Source of the DNA: Persicitalea sp963803495
GTDB taxonomy: Bacteria > Bacteroidota > Bacteroidia > Cytophagales > Spirosomataceae
DNA: 64,000 nucleotides
Direction of reading: 5' to 3'
NCBI GenBank assembly: GCA_963803495.1
Contig: CAWDMP010000002.1
Coordinates: 2,914,001 to 2,978,000 of the forward strand
The translations under genes were made by a program, and so were the position numbers. The notes under the pieces are model-generated. The model worked only from the letters and a program-made list of their open reading frames with translations, had not been told where the DNA came from and searched no databases. Positions 18,811 through 29,500 of the stretch are shown one piece after another (within the stretch, counting starts at the first letter, position 1; every line of letters starts with the position of its first letter).

Positions 18811-19324
18811 GAATGAACAATGTAGCTGCAAGCAAATCCTTTGCCTGAAAATCTCCCAAGAAGTCGTCCGATTCTGTGTATTTATCCCCAATTAAAATTG
18901 TCTTCACGCCTGCTTTCCGTCCCGCTTGTACATCAGAAATCCGGTCGCCAATCATCCACGATTGGGCGGAGTCGATGTCGTACTTAGCCATTGCCTTCTC
19001 GATCAATAGAGAGTCGGGTTTGCGTCGGAGCGACTGGGAGGAATGCTTGGGGTGATGCGGGGAAAAATAGAGGTCGTCCAGCGTGACGCCGCTCATTTCT
19101 TGCAACAATTCATGTACCGCGCGTACCTCGTTGGCGGTGTACATCTTTTGAGCGATGCCCGCCTGATTGGTAATCACGATCAGTAAAAAACCCGCTTCTT
19201 TGAGTTTTCTGAGTGCCTCCGCCGCGCCTTCCAGTAGGGCCACGTCTTCGGGACGATAGGTATAGTACTCGTCATCGGCGTTGAGCACGCCGTCGCGATC
19301 CAGGAAAACGCATTTTTTTTTCAT
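18803..19324 (-). CDS. HAD-family phosphatase (GmhB / histidinol-phosphatase-like)
   Basis: The 173-residue product has HAD motifs in order: FLDRDGVLN (nucleophile Asp), IVITNQAGIA, and WMIGDRISDVQAGRKAG. This is the size and order of D-glycero-D-manno-heptose-1,7-bisphosphate 7-phosphatase and histidinol-phosphatase. The zinc-binding Cys cluster usual in GmhB is replaced by SPHHPKHSSQSLRRKP, so the zinc site appears lost. It is divergent from the VOC gene, with only 11 bases between the two start codons. Substrate uncertain. Confidence 0.8.
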   Translation of the reverse strand: MKKKCVFLDRDGVLNADDEYYTYRPEDVALLEGAAEALRKLKEAGFLLIVITNQAGIAQKMYTANEVRAVHELLQEMSGVTLDDLYFSPHHPKHSSQSLRRKPDSLLIEKAMAKYDIDSAQSWMIGDRISDVQAGRKAGVKTILIGDKYTESDDFLGDFQAKDLLAATLFILR

Positions 19325-19335
19325 ACTTTACGGCT

Positions 19336-19725
19336 ATGGAATTTACCCAAATCAAAGAAACCTGCCTCTACGTGAGCGATCTGAATCGAACGCGCGATTT
19401 CTACGCCGACAAGCTCGGACTCACGATGATCGCCTTTGTCGAAGACAGCCACGTGTTTTTTCGGGCAGGAAGTTCGGTACTGCTGTGCTTTTTGCCGGAT
19501 GCGTCCCGCGCCAAACAATCGCCGCCACCGCACTATGGGTCGGGCAATCTGCATCTGGCGTTCGAGGCCCCGGCCGGGCAATACGAAGCGTTGCTTCAAG
19601 AAGTGCAACAAAAAGATATCGAGGTGTACCACCACGAAACCTGGGCGCACGGCACACGCTCCTTTTATTTCGACGATCCCGACGGCCACGTCCTGGAAGT
19701 ACTTGAACCGGGCGTTTGGGATTAG
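19336..19725 (+). CDS. VOC (glyoxalase/bleomycin resistance) family protein
   Basis: The 129-residue product has the paired beta-alpha-beta-beta-beta pattern of the vicinal oxygen chelate fold. It runs from FTQIKETCLYVSDLNRTRDFYADKLGL, through NLHLAFEAPAGQYEALLQEV, to TRSFYFDDPDGHVLEVLEPG. Metal-ligand-type His and Glu positions are present (HLAFE, HVLEV). It may be a dioxygenase, isomerase or resistance protein; the family is too broad to choose. The stop codon is part of the inverted repeat shared with the convergent gene. Confidence 0.85.
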   Translation: MEFTQIKETCLYVSDLNRTRDFYADKLGLTMIAFVEDSHVFFRAGSSVLLCFLPDASRAKQSPPPHYGSGNLHLAFEAPAGQYEALLQEVQQKDIEVYHHETWAHGTRSFYFDDPDGHVLEVLEPGVWD

Positions 19726-19820
19726 GTTGTTAGACGTTAGGTACACACCGGAATCACATTGCCTTTCGATTATTTGACGTTAAGATCCCAATACCTAAAA
19801 ACCTAACGCCTAACAACCTA
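19723..19820. repeat. 20-bp inverted repeat between convergent genes, likely bidirectional terminator
   Basis: Arms 19723-19742 and 19801-19820 are reverse complements at 19 of 20 positions. The left arm includes the TAG of the VOC gene and the right arm ends next to the stop of the sugar isomerase gene. The word TTAGACGTTAGG within it also occurs in related form at 794-812. Confidence 0.75.
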
Positions 19821-19821
19821 T

Positions 19822-20688
19822 TTACTCCTTCAAACTCTTCAAATACGCCACGCTCATCGGTACGTAGTTCAGCTCCTGATCGCTTTCGTCTTCCACGAAA
19901 AAGTGTTTGATGCCGATTTCCTTAGCCGTGCGAATGACCTCTTTCATCGCGACTTGACCGGTACCGAGCGGTACATCGTTTTCGGCGGGCGTCCCACCCG
20001 TCAGGTCACCCTCTACACCCTTTTTCAAGTCTTTTAAGTGCATTAGTTTCCAGCGATTGGGGTACTTTTTAAGTAGCGCTACCGGATCACCACCACCAAA
20101 TTGCGTCCAAAGCACATCCATCTCGAAGGACACGTACTTAGGGTCGGTATTCTGGATGATGTAGTCGAGCAGGGTACCATCTTCGTAGGGCTGAAACTCG
20201 TAGCCGTGGTCGTGGTAGCAAAGCGTGAGGCCATTCTCCTGGAGTACCTTCCCGCCTTTGTTGAAATCAGCTACGGCTTTCTTGGCATTTTCCAGCGTAA
20301 AATTACCGCGCTCGTGCGGTATCCAGGCCACCATCACGTACTTCGCTCCCAAGGCTTTGGCTTTCTTGACAACATCCTCCGGCGACTTCACGAGTTCTTC
20401 GTAGCCCGCACCCGTCGAGGGAATGCTGATGCCGCGGTCAGCGCATGCTTTCTTGAATCGCTCGGGCGTGTATCCCTTCGGCGCACCGCCTTCGAGTTCG
20501 GTAAAGCCCTCCTGCTGAATGATATCCAGCGTAGCCTCTACATCCTTGGGAAAATGAGCGCGGTAGGTGTACGCCTGCACGCCCAGTGGGAAGGTGTAGA
20601 GCGGCTTGGCGTTCTTCTGAGCGATGCTGTAGCTCAGGCCCGCCAAAAAGAAAGCAAAGACGACGAGTAGTAAGGTGGTTTTTTTCAT
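19822..20688 (-). CDS. Secreted sugar phosphate isomerase/epimerase (xylose isomerase-like barrel)
   Basis: The 288-residue product has a Sec signal peptide (MKKTTLLLVVFAFFLAGLSYSIAQ) and an AP endonuclease 2-type TIM barrel. Barrel segments include FPLGVQAYTYRAHFPKD, YVMVAWIPHERG, LCYHDHGYEFQPYEDG, SFEMDVLWTQFGGGDP and WKLMHLKDLKKG. The His, Glu and Asp residues of the metal site are conserved. Periplasmic members of this family are frequent in Bacteroidota sugar loci, and substrates are mostly unknown. It is convergent with the VOC gene. Confidence 0.88.
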   Translation of the reverse strand: MKKTTLLLVVFAFFLAGLSYSIAQKNAKPLYTFPLGVQAYTYRAHFPKDVEATLDIIQQEGFTELEGGAPKGYTPERFKKACADRGISIPSTGAGYEELVKSPEDVVKKAKALGAKYVMVAWIPHERGNFTLENAKKAVADFNKGGKVLQENGLTLCYHDHGYEFQPYEDGTLLDYIIQNTDPKYVSFEMDVLWTQFGGGDPVALLKKYPNRWKLMHLKDLKKGVEGDLTGGTPAENDVPLGTGQVAMKEVIRTAKEIGIKHFFVEDESDQELNYVPMSVAYLKSLKE

Positions 20689-20836
20689 GGTTTCTTGGGC
20701 TATTGTGTTTTAGGATTCAGATCAATTCTTTTTATGCAGACAGTTTATAGGTGAATGAGGTATTAGACTTTGTGTTGATAGCAATTTGCATAACAAGTAT
20801 CCAACGTCCAAAATCAAAGGTCAAAAGTCTACACAA

Positions 20837-21811
20837 CTACTTCAACCAATAATCCGACTCGATCAATTGGTTCTTACCATCCTGGAAAAGCGCGAAGTTA
20901 AATCCCTTTTGGATAGCGTACGCGCCGTATTCGCCCTGCTTGTTCACGGCCAGGTACCCGACCTGGAAATCGCGGAAGTCGTCTTTGGTTTTTCCCTTTA
21001 CAATACGCCCGATGGCTTCCTCGCACGCCTCTTGCGGCGAGCGGCCTTGCCGCATCAGTTCCACGAGCAGAAACGAGCCGAGCGTCCGCATTACGAACTC
21101 GCCCACGCCCGTGGCGCACGCGCCGCCGATCTCGTTGTCGACGTACAGTCCCGCCCCGATGATGGGCGAATCGCCCACGCGGCCGTGCATCTTGTAGGCC
21201 ATGCCGCTGGTAGTGCAGGCTCCCGACATGTCGCCGTCGCTATCCAGCGCCAGCATCCCGATGGTATCGTGCCGCTCCACGTTGACGATGGGTTTGTAGT
21301 CGGCCGTTTTAGCCCATTCTTTCCAGGCTTTGGCCGAAGCGGGCGTCAAAAGATTGGTCTTCTCGAAACCGTTTTGCAGCGCAAACTGCAACGCACCATC
21401 ACCGCTCAGCATCACGTGCGGCGTCTTCTCCATTACCATCCTGGCCACCGAAATCGGGTGCATGATGTGCTCGAGGTAGGTCACCGAACCGGCGTTGCCT
21501 TTTTCGTCCATGATGCAGGCGTCGAGCGTCACGTGGCCGTCGCGGTCGGGCAGGCCGCCGTAGCCCACGCTGGTGTCGTTGGGGTCGGCTTCCTGCACTT
21601 TCACGCCCGCCTCCACGGCATCGAGCGCGCGGCCTTTGGCGTCGAGTACTTTCATGGCGGCTTCACTGGCTTTCAGGCGGTCCCAGGTGCAAATGGCCAT
21701 CGGCAAACGGGCGGCTGTCGCGGTGGAGGCAGGCGTAGCTTGGCAAGAAAGTACCGGGGCCGCAAGCAGAGTAGCGCCACCGGCTTGTAGGAATTTTCGG
21801 CGATTGATCAT
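20837..21811 (-). CDS. Tat-exported isoaspartyl peptidase / glycosylasparaginase
   Basis: The 324-residue product is an Ntn-hydrolase of the asparaginase 2 family. ATG 21811 gives a Tat-type signal, MINRRKFLQAGGATLLAAP. The self-cleavage and nucleophile site is VERHDTIGMLALD, where Thr of DTIG becomes the new N-terminus; GGACATGVGEFVMR is also conserved. It resembles N4-(beta-N-acetylglucosaminyl)-L-asparaginase, which releases aspartate from glycoasparagine. Export suggests use of glycopeptides in the periplasm. An in-frame ATG at 21973 exists but would bury the signal. Confidence 0.88.
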   Translation of the reverse strand: MINRRKFLQAGGATLLAAPVLSCQATPASTATAARLPMAICTWDRLKASEAAMKVLDAKGRALDAVEAGVKVQEADPNDTSVGYGGLPDRDGHVTLDACIMDEKGNAGSVTYLEHIMHPISVARMVMEKTPHVMLSGDGALQFALQNGFEKTNLLTPASAKAWKEWAKTADYKPIVNVERHDTIGMLALDSDGDMSGACTTSGMAYKMHGRVGDSPIIGAGLYVDNEIGGACATGVGEFVMRTLGSFLLVELMRQGRSPQEACEEAIGRIVKGKTKDDFRDFQVGYLAVNKQGEYGAYAIQKGFNFALFQDGKNQLIESDYWLK

Positions 21812-21928
21812 AGGGTTTGACAAAAATGAATTTGTGCAAGATAGCATTTGAAGTGCTTTTTTCAGAATACCTTGCCTATTCGTAGCGCAATGAGCGCCCA
21901 CTGTACCCTCCCTGAAATCAGTATTACG

Positions 21929-22765
21929 ATGAATAACCAGCGCCATATTCTGCTCATGAACGGCCCCGACCACAAGGGGCTGATTTATCTCGTGACCAGG
22001 GTACTTTTCGAGAATCAGCAGAATATCATTAGCAATGACGAGTACGTCAGCCCCTCGGGTCAGTTCTTCATGCGCACGGAATTTGAGGGCGACGCCGACC
22101 TGAGTACCCTGACCGAAACGCTGAGCCGCGAGCTACCCACCGAAATTGATTTGCGAATCAATCCGAAAAAGAAGAAAGACATCGTGCTGCTCGTCACCAA
22201 GGAGCACCATTGCCTGGGTGAGTTGCTGATCCGCTACGCCTTCGACGAGCTGGACGCCAACATTCAGGCGGTGGTGAGTAATTACAATACGCTGCAACCA
22301 CTGGTGAGCAAATTCGGGATTCCCTTTCACTTCGTTTCGCATGAGCATAAAACCCGCGCCGAGCACGAGGAGGCCATCTTGCGCACGCTGGACATCTACC
22401 AACCCGAGTACCTGGTACTAGCTAAGTACATGCGAATCCTGACAGCCGATTTTGTGCGGCATTACCACCACCGGATTGTCAATATTCACCACTCGTTTTT
22501 GCCCGCTTTCGTCGGGGCAAACCCTTACCGGCAGGCTTACGAGCGGGGCGTCAAGATTATCGGGGCCACGGCGCACTTCGTCAACGACGACCTCGACGAA
22601 GGCCCGATCATTGCTCAGGATGTCAGGGACGTAAACCACCGCCTGTCGGCAGCCGACATGGCGATGATGGGGCGTGACACTGAGAAGTTGGTGCTCTCCA
22701 AAGCTTTAAAGCTGGTTTTTAACGACCGGGTTTTTATTCACGAAAACCGTACCGTGATTTTTTAA
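21929..22765 (+). CDS. purU: Formyltetrahydrofolate deformylase
   Basis: The 278-residue product matches PurU in length and order. An ACT-like N-terminal domain (NGPDHKGLIYLVTRVLFENQ) precedes a formyltransferase-like domain with YMRILTADFV, NIHHSFLPAFVGANPYRQAY and GATAHFVNDDLDEGPII. It hydrolyses 10-formyl-THF to THF and formate. ATG 21929 is chosen because it places the ACT domain at residue 1; an earlier in-frame ATG at 21848 adds a non-conserved leader. It is divergent from the asparaginase gene and intact. Confidence 0.95.
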   Translation: MNNQRHILLMNGPDHKGLIYLVTRVLFENQQNIISNDEYVSPSGQFFMRTEFEGDADLSTLTETLSRELPTEIDLRINPKKKKDIVLLVTKEHHCLGELLIRYAFDELDANIQAVVSNYNTLQPLVSKFGIPFHFVSHEHKTRAEHEEAILRTLDIYQPEYLVLAKYMRILTADFVRHYHHRIVNIHHSFLPAFVGANPYRQAYERGVKIIGATAHFVNDDLDEGPIIAQDVRDVNHRLSAADMAMMGRDTEKLVLSKALKLVFNDRVFIHENRTVIF

Positions 22766-22789
22766 TCCTAATCAACGCTGCCCTCATCC

Positions 22790-22808
22790 AACGCTGACAG
22801 CGTTATCG
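22790..22808. repeat. REP-like palindrome downstream of purU
   Basis: AACGCTGACAGCGTTATCG, nearly identical to the copy at 15391 inside the ABC gene. It lies 25 bases past the purU stop. A partial copy of the same word (CAACGCTG) lies about 17 bases upstream. Confidence 0.65.
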
Positions 22809-22877
22809 TTGCTGGTAAACTTTGCTGTACAAAACCGCGTTAAAAATTTTAGTTCTCTACCCAAAACCAAATCTTGC

Positions 22878-24570
22878 ATGACCCCTACCGACACCCCCAC
22901 ACTGCCCCAACGCCACGCCCGCCCTTTCATCGGCGAAGAAGTGAAACTAACCGAATGGACCGACGTCCAGCCGTTTTTCGATAACCTCAAAGACCGTAAA
23001 ATCGACAACGTCGCCGATTTGCGGCAGTGGTTTCTGGATCGGAGCGAGTTGGAATCGTACCTGTCCGAGAACTTTGCCTGGCGTTACATCCGCCAGACGT
23101 GCGATACCGCCGACAAGGCACTGGTGGACGCGTTGCAATTTTTTATCAGTGAAATTCAGCCGCACCTGGCCGTGTACGGCAACGATTTGGATAAAAAGGC
23201 TGCCGAAAGCCCATTCTTGTCGTGAATTGAAAGATGAGGGCTTCGATGTCGCCATTCGTGGAATGCGGAAGGCGATCGAAATTTTTCGGGACGAAAACGT
23301 CCCGCTGCAAACCCAACTCCAAACCGAGGAACGTAAGTACGGCGCTATCGCCGGTGCGATGACCGTGACGCTCGATGGTGAAGAAATGACTTTGCAGAAA
23401 GCGGGTGACCGACTGCAAAGTACCGACCGCGTTACCCGCGAAACGGCCTGGCGGGCCATCACGGAGCGGCGCTACGAGGACCATGAGAAGCTGGATGCGC
23501 TGATGGGTACGCTCGTGCAGCTACGCGATACCGTGGGCCGCAACGCCGATTTTGCTAACTACCGCGACTATATGTTTGCGGCGATGGGGCGCTTCGACTA
23601 CACGCCTCAGGAATGCTTTACGTTTCATGAGGCCGTGCGCGATGCCGTCGTGCCGCTACTTAGCGACATGGCTACCGAGCGGAAAGAAACCCTTGGGTTA
23701 GCAGAACTACGCCCCTGGGATACCAAGGTCGACCCGCAAGGCCGACCGCCGCTCAAACCTTTTGCCAGCGGCGAGGAATTGCTCGACAAAACGATCAAGT
23801 GCTTCACGCGGCTGGACCCGTTTCTGGGCGATTGTCTTCGGATTATGAAGCGCATGGGCCACCTCGATCTTGAATCGCGGAAGGGCAAGGCACCGGGTGG
23901 CTACAACTACCCGCTGGACGAAAGCGGGGTGCCCTTTATCTTTATGAATGCCACTTCCAATCTTCGCGACATGGTAACGCTACTGCACGAGGGCGGCCAC
24001 GCGGTGCATTCGCTCGTCACGCGCGATTTGGCGCTGAATACCTTCAAGCACCCGCCTTCCGAAGTGGCCGAGTTGGCTTCGATGTCGATGGAATTGCTGA
24101 CGATGGACTACTGGGACGAGTTTTTCAACAACGAAGAAGACCTGCGCCGCGCCAAAATCCAGCACCTGGAATCGATCATCGAGACGCTACCCTGGGTGGC
24201 GACGATCGACAAATTTCAACACTGGATGTATGAGCATCCCGACCACACCGCCGCCCAACGCGCCGAGGCGTGGGTCAGGATTTACCGGGAATTCAATGAT
24301 ACGGTGACGGATTGGTCGGGGCTGGAGAAGTACCGCGCTTACCTGTGGCAGCGGCAGCTGCACCTTTACGAAGTACCTTTCTACTACATCGAGTACGGCA
24401 TCGCGCAACTGGGTGCCATCGGGGTTTGGAAAAACTACCGCGAGAATCCCGAGGAAGGTTTGAAAGGGTACCTCGACGCTTTAAAACTGGGCTACACCGC
24501 GCCTATCGGTCAGATTTACGAAGCCGCTCGCGTACCCTTCGATTTTTCCAAAAAACACATTATGAATTGA
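22878..24570 (+). pseudogene. M3 family oligoendopeptidase, single frameshift
   Basis: ATG 22878 opens a frame that reads MTPTDTPTLPQRH and ends at TGA 23223-23225, just after AAESPFLS. The rest of the gene continues in another frame as ELKDEGFDVAIRGMRKAIEIF and runs to 24570. The joined product would be about 564 residues, normal for M3 oligopeptidases. The zinc motif HEGGH (LLHEGGHAVHS) and later conserved parts are intact. The shift is at about 23219-23226 and fits loss of two bases from a CGCG run. Either a recent mutation or an assembly error would explain it. Confidence 0.82.
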
Positions 24571-24710
24571 TGGATTTTGTACGGGGCGAGTTGGCAGCTT
24601 TGCGGTAGGGGAGAAGTTGGTTTGAAAAAAATGCGGAATCCTTTCCAACCTTTTCAAGCAAAAGGAAATGTTGCCAATCGAAAAACCATTTACCAAAACT
24701 CCCATTTGAC

Positions 24711-25770
24711 ATGAAGCGCCCGTTCATCTTTGCTTGTATTGCCAGTCTAATGCTTGTGATGACCGCCTGCCCCGGTCCCTGGACCGACCGCAACGGCAAG
24801 TTTCAGGCCACGCCCGTCAACATGGAAGAGTTTAATTCTGAGTTTGACGATTAGAACTCCAACCTAGCTCAAAATAAGTACGGGCAGGATTACCTCATTT
24901 TCGTCCAAGCGTGAGCGGAAGGACAAGTTTAACTTAGCGGTAAAGCCCTTTGAATATCTATACGACGACCGGAAAGATCAGTTGAATGCCACTGCAAAGC
25001 CTTTGAGTGGTCATCTGGATGTGAGCCAAAACATGATTTACTACAGTCCTGGCGAAGAAGGCTAACCAAAACTGCAATATTTTGGGGCCGTTATTAGAGC
25101 GGATCAACCAATTGAGTACGGAAAACGCGGGGATTCCTTGCTAATCTCTACATCCTTCTGAATGCCGATGACCTGGCGGGCAATTGATACTCGATCAATG
25201 ACCTGTTTTCACAACCTCAACGACGAATTGTTTGCGAAGGACGGTTGTGAAGTAAAGTGGCTCAACGGGTCTGATAGATGTGTTTTCCCTGACCTTCAAC
25301 CGTGAGTACTCGACAACTTTATTTCTTTGCCAACTTCTGGATAATGGAGGCATCGATATATTCGCCAGTGTAGCTCGACCGTCAATCTCCCAGAACTAGT
25401 CGAAAGACTTTTCTGTTTCTGGAGAGCCATGCAAGATGGTCAGGAAATCGCTCAAATGTTCTACTCCCTCAGATGATAAGGTCCCTACGCCTGATGGGTG
25501 TTTCCGCACGACGCTGATGTACTATTACCTTTGACTGAGGCAGGCAAGGCGGCGTCGAAATTTAGGACGGCGGTAACGTGAGCAAGCAGTGGGGCCCCGT
25601 CAATATTGGGATCACCGTTATTGTCACCAATTTACCAGTAGTCCAAGATGGATTGCCTTGTACACAACCATACCTGTCCGCAACCATCCCGGTATCTTTG
25701 CTCAACCGCCGGCAGCAAAGGCGGCTTCGAGTACCTATGGGGGTTTTTGAGGCATGAGGAGACAAAGTAA
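24711..25770 (+). pseudogene. Degraded lipoprotein gene, probably PD40/beta-propeller type
   Basis: ATG 24711 encodes a clear lipoprotein signal (MKRPFIFACIASLMLVMTAC) followed by EEFNSEFDD and then TAG. Further traces appear in shifting frames: YGQDYLIF, KDKFNLAVKPFEYLYDD, GHLDVSQNMIYYSPGEEG, and near the end AGSKGGFEYLWGFLRHEE. This is an old pseudogene with several stops and frameshifts over about 1 kb, not one sequencing error. The traces resemble PD40-like outer-membrane lipoproteins of Bacteroidota. The assignment rests on fragments. Confidence 0.65.
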
Positions 25771-25785
25771 GCGGGTCAATGAATG

Positions 25786-26409
25786 CTACTTAACAAACTG
25801 TACCTTATCGTAAATGTCTTTCAGAGCAACGGGCATATTTTCGATCACGATGGTGTCTCCTTCAAAAAAGTCCTGGTTGAGCCACACGCCCGGCTGCTTG
25901 GAGCGGGTGTAGCTGCTCAGGTTCATTTTCTTCTGGTCAACAAAAATGATTTGCTGTAAACTGTCGATATGCTTGTAGTCGGGCAGTTTGTCCGACAAAT
26001 CAAATTCTTTGGTCGAAGGAGACAAAACCTCTACGACGATGTAAGGATTAAGAATAATGGCCGTCGAATCGGGCTTAAATTCCGGTGCGCCCTTTACCAC
26101 AACCACATCGGGCAGATAGTACCCGCCTTCGAACTTGGGAACCTTCACGCCCGTATTGCTACCCGAGACAGTGAACTCTTTCTTGCCGGAAAAGAGATTG
26201 TAAAAGATGCCTCCCAATGTCATTATCAATACTTCGTGCCAATAAGATGCTAGTCCCATGGTAATAATTTCACTTTCGTGGTATTCAATTTTGAAGGGTA
26301 GTTGGGCGGATAACGCAAAAAATTCCTCTTCCGACGCCAGAACTCTCACCAGATCCTGGGTCTTCAACTGTTCGAGAATCGTTTCTTTGAGATGATCGGT
26401 GGTAATCAT
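25786..26409 (-). CDS. Uma2 family putative endonuclease
   Basis: The 207-residue product has the Uma2 (DUF820) pattern, a PD-(D/E)XK-like nuclease fold: PDVVVVKG, PYIVVEVLSPSTKEFDLSDKLPDYKHI and QIIFVDQKKMNLSSYTR. The Asp, Glu and Lys positions are present. Uma2 proteins are abundant and often multi-copy in Cytophagales and Cyanobacteria, and their biological role is unclear. A second copy lies at 57674-58243. Confidence 0.85.
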   Translation of the reverse strand: MITTDHLKETILEQLKTQDLVRVLASEEEFFALSAQLPFKIEYHESEIITMGLASYWHEVLIMTLGGIFYNLFSGKKEFTVSGSNTGVKVPKFEGGYYLPDVVVVKGAPEFKPDSTAIILNPYIVVEVLSPSTKEFDLSDKLPDYKHIDSLQQIIFVDQKKMNLSSYTRSKQPGVWLNQDFFEGDTIVIENMPVALKDIYDKVQFVK

Positions 26410-26428
26410 AAGCGTATTTGATTTTCAC

Positions 26429-26436
26429 CAAATATA
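26429..26436 (-). promoter_or_regulatory. Possible -7 element of the Uma2 gene
   Basis: The minus strand reads TATATTTG, a match to TAnnTTTG, 20 bases upstream of the Uma2 start. The -33 position falls in a GC palindrome with no TTTG, so confidence is low. Confidence 0.3.
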
Positions 26437-26449
26437 GCGAAAATGTGGT

Positions 26450-26466
26450 ACGGGCGGCCCGCCCGT
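26450..26466. repeat. GC-rich palindrome upstream of the Uma2 gene
   Basis: ACGGGCGG-C-CCGCCCGT is a perfect 8-bp stem with a single-base centre. It is similar in type to the REP-like elements at 36860 and 46752. Confidence 0.5.
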
Positions 26467-26560
26467 CGCTGAGAAGTATGCCCCGATAACTAGTTCCAAT
26501 GAAAAAAATTCTCCCAAAATCCATAACTTGGACTTCAATCTCAATATACCCCAAATACCC

Positions 26561-29500
26561 ATGCAAAAACGCTACGCCTTCACCCTCCTATTTTTATTTC
26601 TCACTACCCTCACCTTCGCCCAAAGAAAAAAGAAGGACAAAAACCTCGACCTCCCTGTCGCGGTCACTCAGCCGATGTCGGTGGACAGCCTGTACCTGGG
26701 CATGAAATGGCGCAACATCGGTCCGTTTCGGGGCGGGCGCAGCGTGGCTTCCGTGGGCGTACCGGGCAATCCGATGCTCTACTACATGGGCGGCGTGGGT
26801 GGCGGCGTCTGGAAGACCGAGGACACGGGAATCACTTGGAAAAACATCACCGACGGCCAACTAAAAACCAGTTCGGTCGGGGCCATCGCCGTGGCGGCTT
26901 CCGATCCCAACGTGATCTACGTCGGCATGGGCGAGCATCCCGATCCGGGGCGTGATGACCTCCCACGGCGATGGCGATTTACAAATCCACCGACGCGGGC
27001 AAGACCTGGCAGCACCTTGGCTTGCCCGCCTCGCGGCACATTGCGGCGGTGCGCATCCACCCCAAAAATTCTGAATTAGTTTATGTCGCGGTGCAGGGCG
27101 CGGCCTATGGAGCCACTGAGGAGCGCGGCATCTACCGCTCGGCGGATGGCGGTAAAACGTGGGACAAAATCCTGTACGTGGACGAAAATACCGGTTGCGC
27201 CGACCTCAGCATGGACGCCACCAACCCGCGCATTCTCTACGCCGGCATGTGGGACCACCGCCGCCTGCCGTGGAAAGTCGTTAGCGGCGGCAAGGGTTCG
27301 GCCCTTTACAAATCCACCGACGGCGGCGATACCTGGAATAAAATGACCAAAGGCCTGCCAAAAGAGATGGGTAAAGTCGCCGTGTCGGTGTCGCCCGCCG
27401 ACCCGGAGCGCGTCTATGCCAATATCGAGGCCGAGGGCGAAAAGGGCGGCGTCTATCGCTCCGACGATGCGGGTAAATCCTGGACCCAAACGACCAACGC
27501 CCGCGTGACGGTGGCCCGCGCCTGGTACTACATCGAGATCGAGGCCGACCCGCAAAACGCCGACGTAGTCTATTGCATCAACGCGCCCGTGCTGAAATCC
27601 AGCGATGGCGGCAAGACGTTCAAGCCCGTCAAAACGCCGCACGGCGACAACCACTCACTTTGGATCAACCCCGGCAACCCGCTGAATATGATCAATTCCA
27701 ACGACGGCGGGGCCAACGTCACCTTCAACGGCGGGGCATCGTGGAGCACCCAGGAAAATCAGCCTACGGCGCAGTTCTACCGCGTTATCGCCGACCGCCA
27801 GTTTCCGTACAACATTTACGGTGGCCAGCAGGACAACTCCTCCGTCATCATCGCCAACCGCACCAGCGGCATGGGCGTGGGCTGGAAAGACTGGTCGGCC
27901 GGGCCGGGCGGCGAGAGTGCTTTCGTGGCCTTCGATCCCGACAAGCCGGATATGGTATACGGTGGCTCGTACCAGGGAAATATTTCGGTTTTGAATAAAA
28001 AAACGGGTGAGGAAAAAGACATCATGGCTTACCCAACGATCGGTCTGGCCGAGCTGCCGAAGGACATGAAGTACCGCTTCAACTGGAACTCGCCCATCGT
28101 GGCTTCGCCGCAGAATCCGAAGGTGATCTACCACGGGGCCAATGTAGTACTACGCACCAAAGATGAGGGTACCAGTTGGGAGGTCATTAGCCCCGAGCTT
28201 ACCCGCAACGACACTACCAAGCAGGGCGTCGGCGGCGGACCCTTTACCAACGAGGGCGCGGGCGGCGAAAACTACAACACGCTGGCCTATCTGGCCGCCT
28301 CGCCGCACCGCTACGGCGTGCTGTACTCGGGCAGTGATTGCGGGCTGGTCCACGTCACGCAGGACGACGGGCAATCCTGGCAAAACATCACGCCGCCCGA
28401 CCTGGGTGAGTGCTTGATCAACTGCATCGAGGTATCGCCGCACGACCCGGCGACGGCCTACCTGGTGGCGACCAAGTACCGCTTCAATGATTTTGCTTCC
28501 TACGTTTTCGTGACGAAAGACTACGGGAAATCCTGGAAGAAAATCGTGAAGGGCGTCGCGCCGGAAAGCTACGTGCGTACCGTGCGGGAAGATCCGATTC
28601 GGAAAGGCCTGCTCTATGGCGGCACCGAACTGGGTATGTACTTGTCCTACGATGGTGGTGAAAACTGGGCACCATTGCAACTGAATTTGCCGCTGACACC
28701 GATCAATGATTTGTTCATTCGAGATAACGACTTGATCGCGGCCACATCAGGCCGGGCCTTTTGGATTTTGGACGATTTGAGCCCGTACCAGCAAGCACAA
28801 ACGCCCTTCGGTACCGAAGCCAAGGCACGGCTCGTGATGCCCGCAAAGACGGTACGGCTGGACGGACGCTCGTCCTCCGAGCCCGTCCCCGGTTACGGAC
28901 AAAATCCAGCTTCGGGCGTGGCGATCAGCTACTTCCTGCCCGAGAATCTGGACAGTACCGCTGTGACGCTCGACGTGATGGATGCCGACGGCAAGGTACT
29001 TCGCTCATTCACCAATCAAAAAGACAAGACCTACCAGAAGTACGAAGGCGGTCCCGCGCCGCGGGCAATGCTGCCCAGCAAAAAAGGCCTCAACCGCCTG
29101 TCCTGGGATATGCGCCGCGAGGCGCTGCCAGGCGTCAGTAAAGTATTCGTGAATGGCGACTACCGGGGTAGCATGGTCGGGCCGGGTACCTACACGCTGC
29201 AGCTCGTCACTGATAAGGATACTTCCACGACTATGGCGACCATCTTGCCGATCCGCGCCTCGACGCCACGCTGGCCGATTACACCGCGCAGCAGGAAATT
29301 TTGACTAAAACCGAAAACGCCGTGCGTGAAATTCACGAAGCCGTAAACACCATGCGCAACGCCAAGATGCAAGTCGAAGCACTGCAAGCTACCTGGAAAA
29401 GCGACACGACGATGAAAGCGTGGCAGAATTCGGGAAAAGCGCTGGTCAAGAAAATCACGACCTGGGAAGACGACCTCATCACGCCCAAGCAGCAGACGTT

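Noticed and set aside
18700..18891. Possible small gene or fragment (ILPKAISVERGGKVQTEAQ) after the HAD gene
   Set aside because: It overlaps the HAD coding end and a REP-like element and lacks a start of its own. It may be a remnant, but evidence is thin.
20786..21790. 334-residue plus-strand frame opposite the asparaginase gene
   Set aside because: Shadow frame; the minus strand has a complete, motif-bearing protein.
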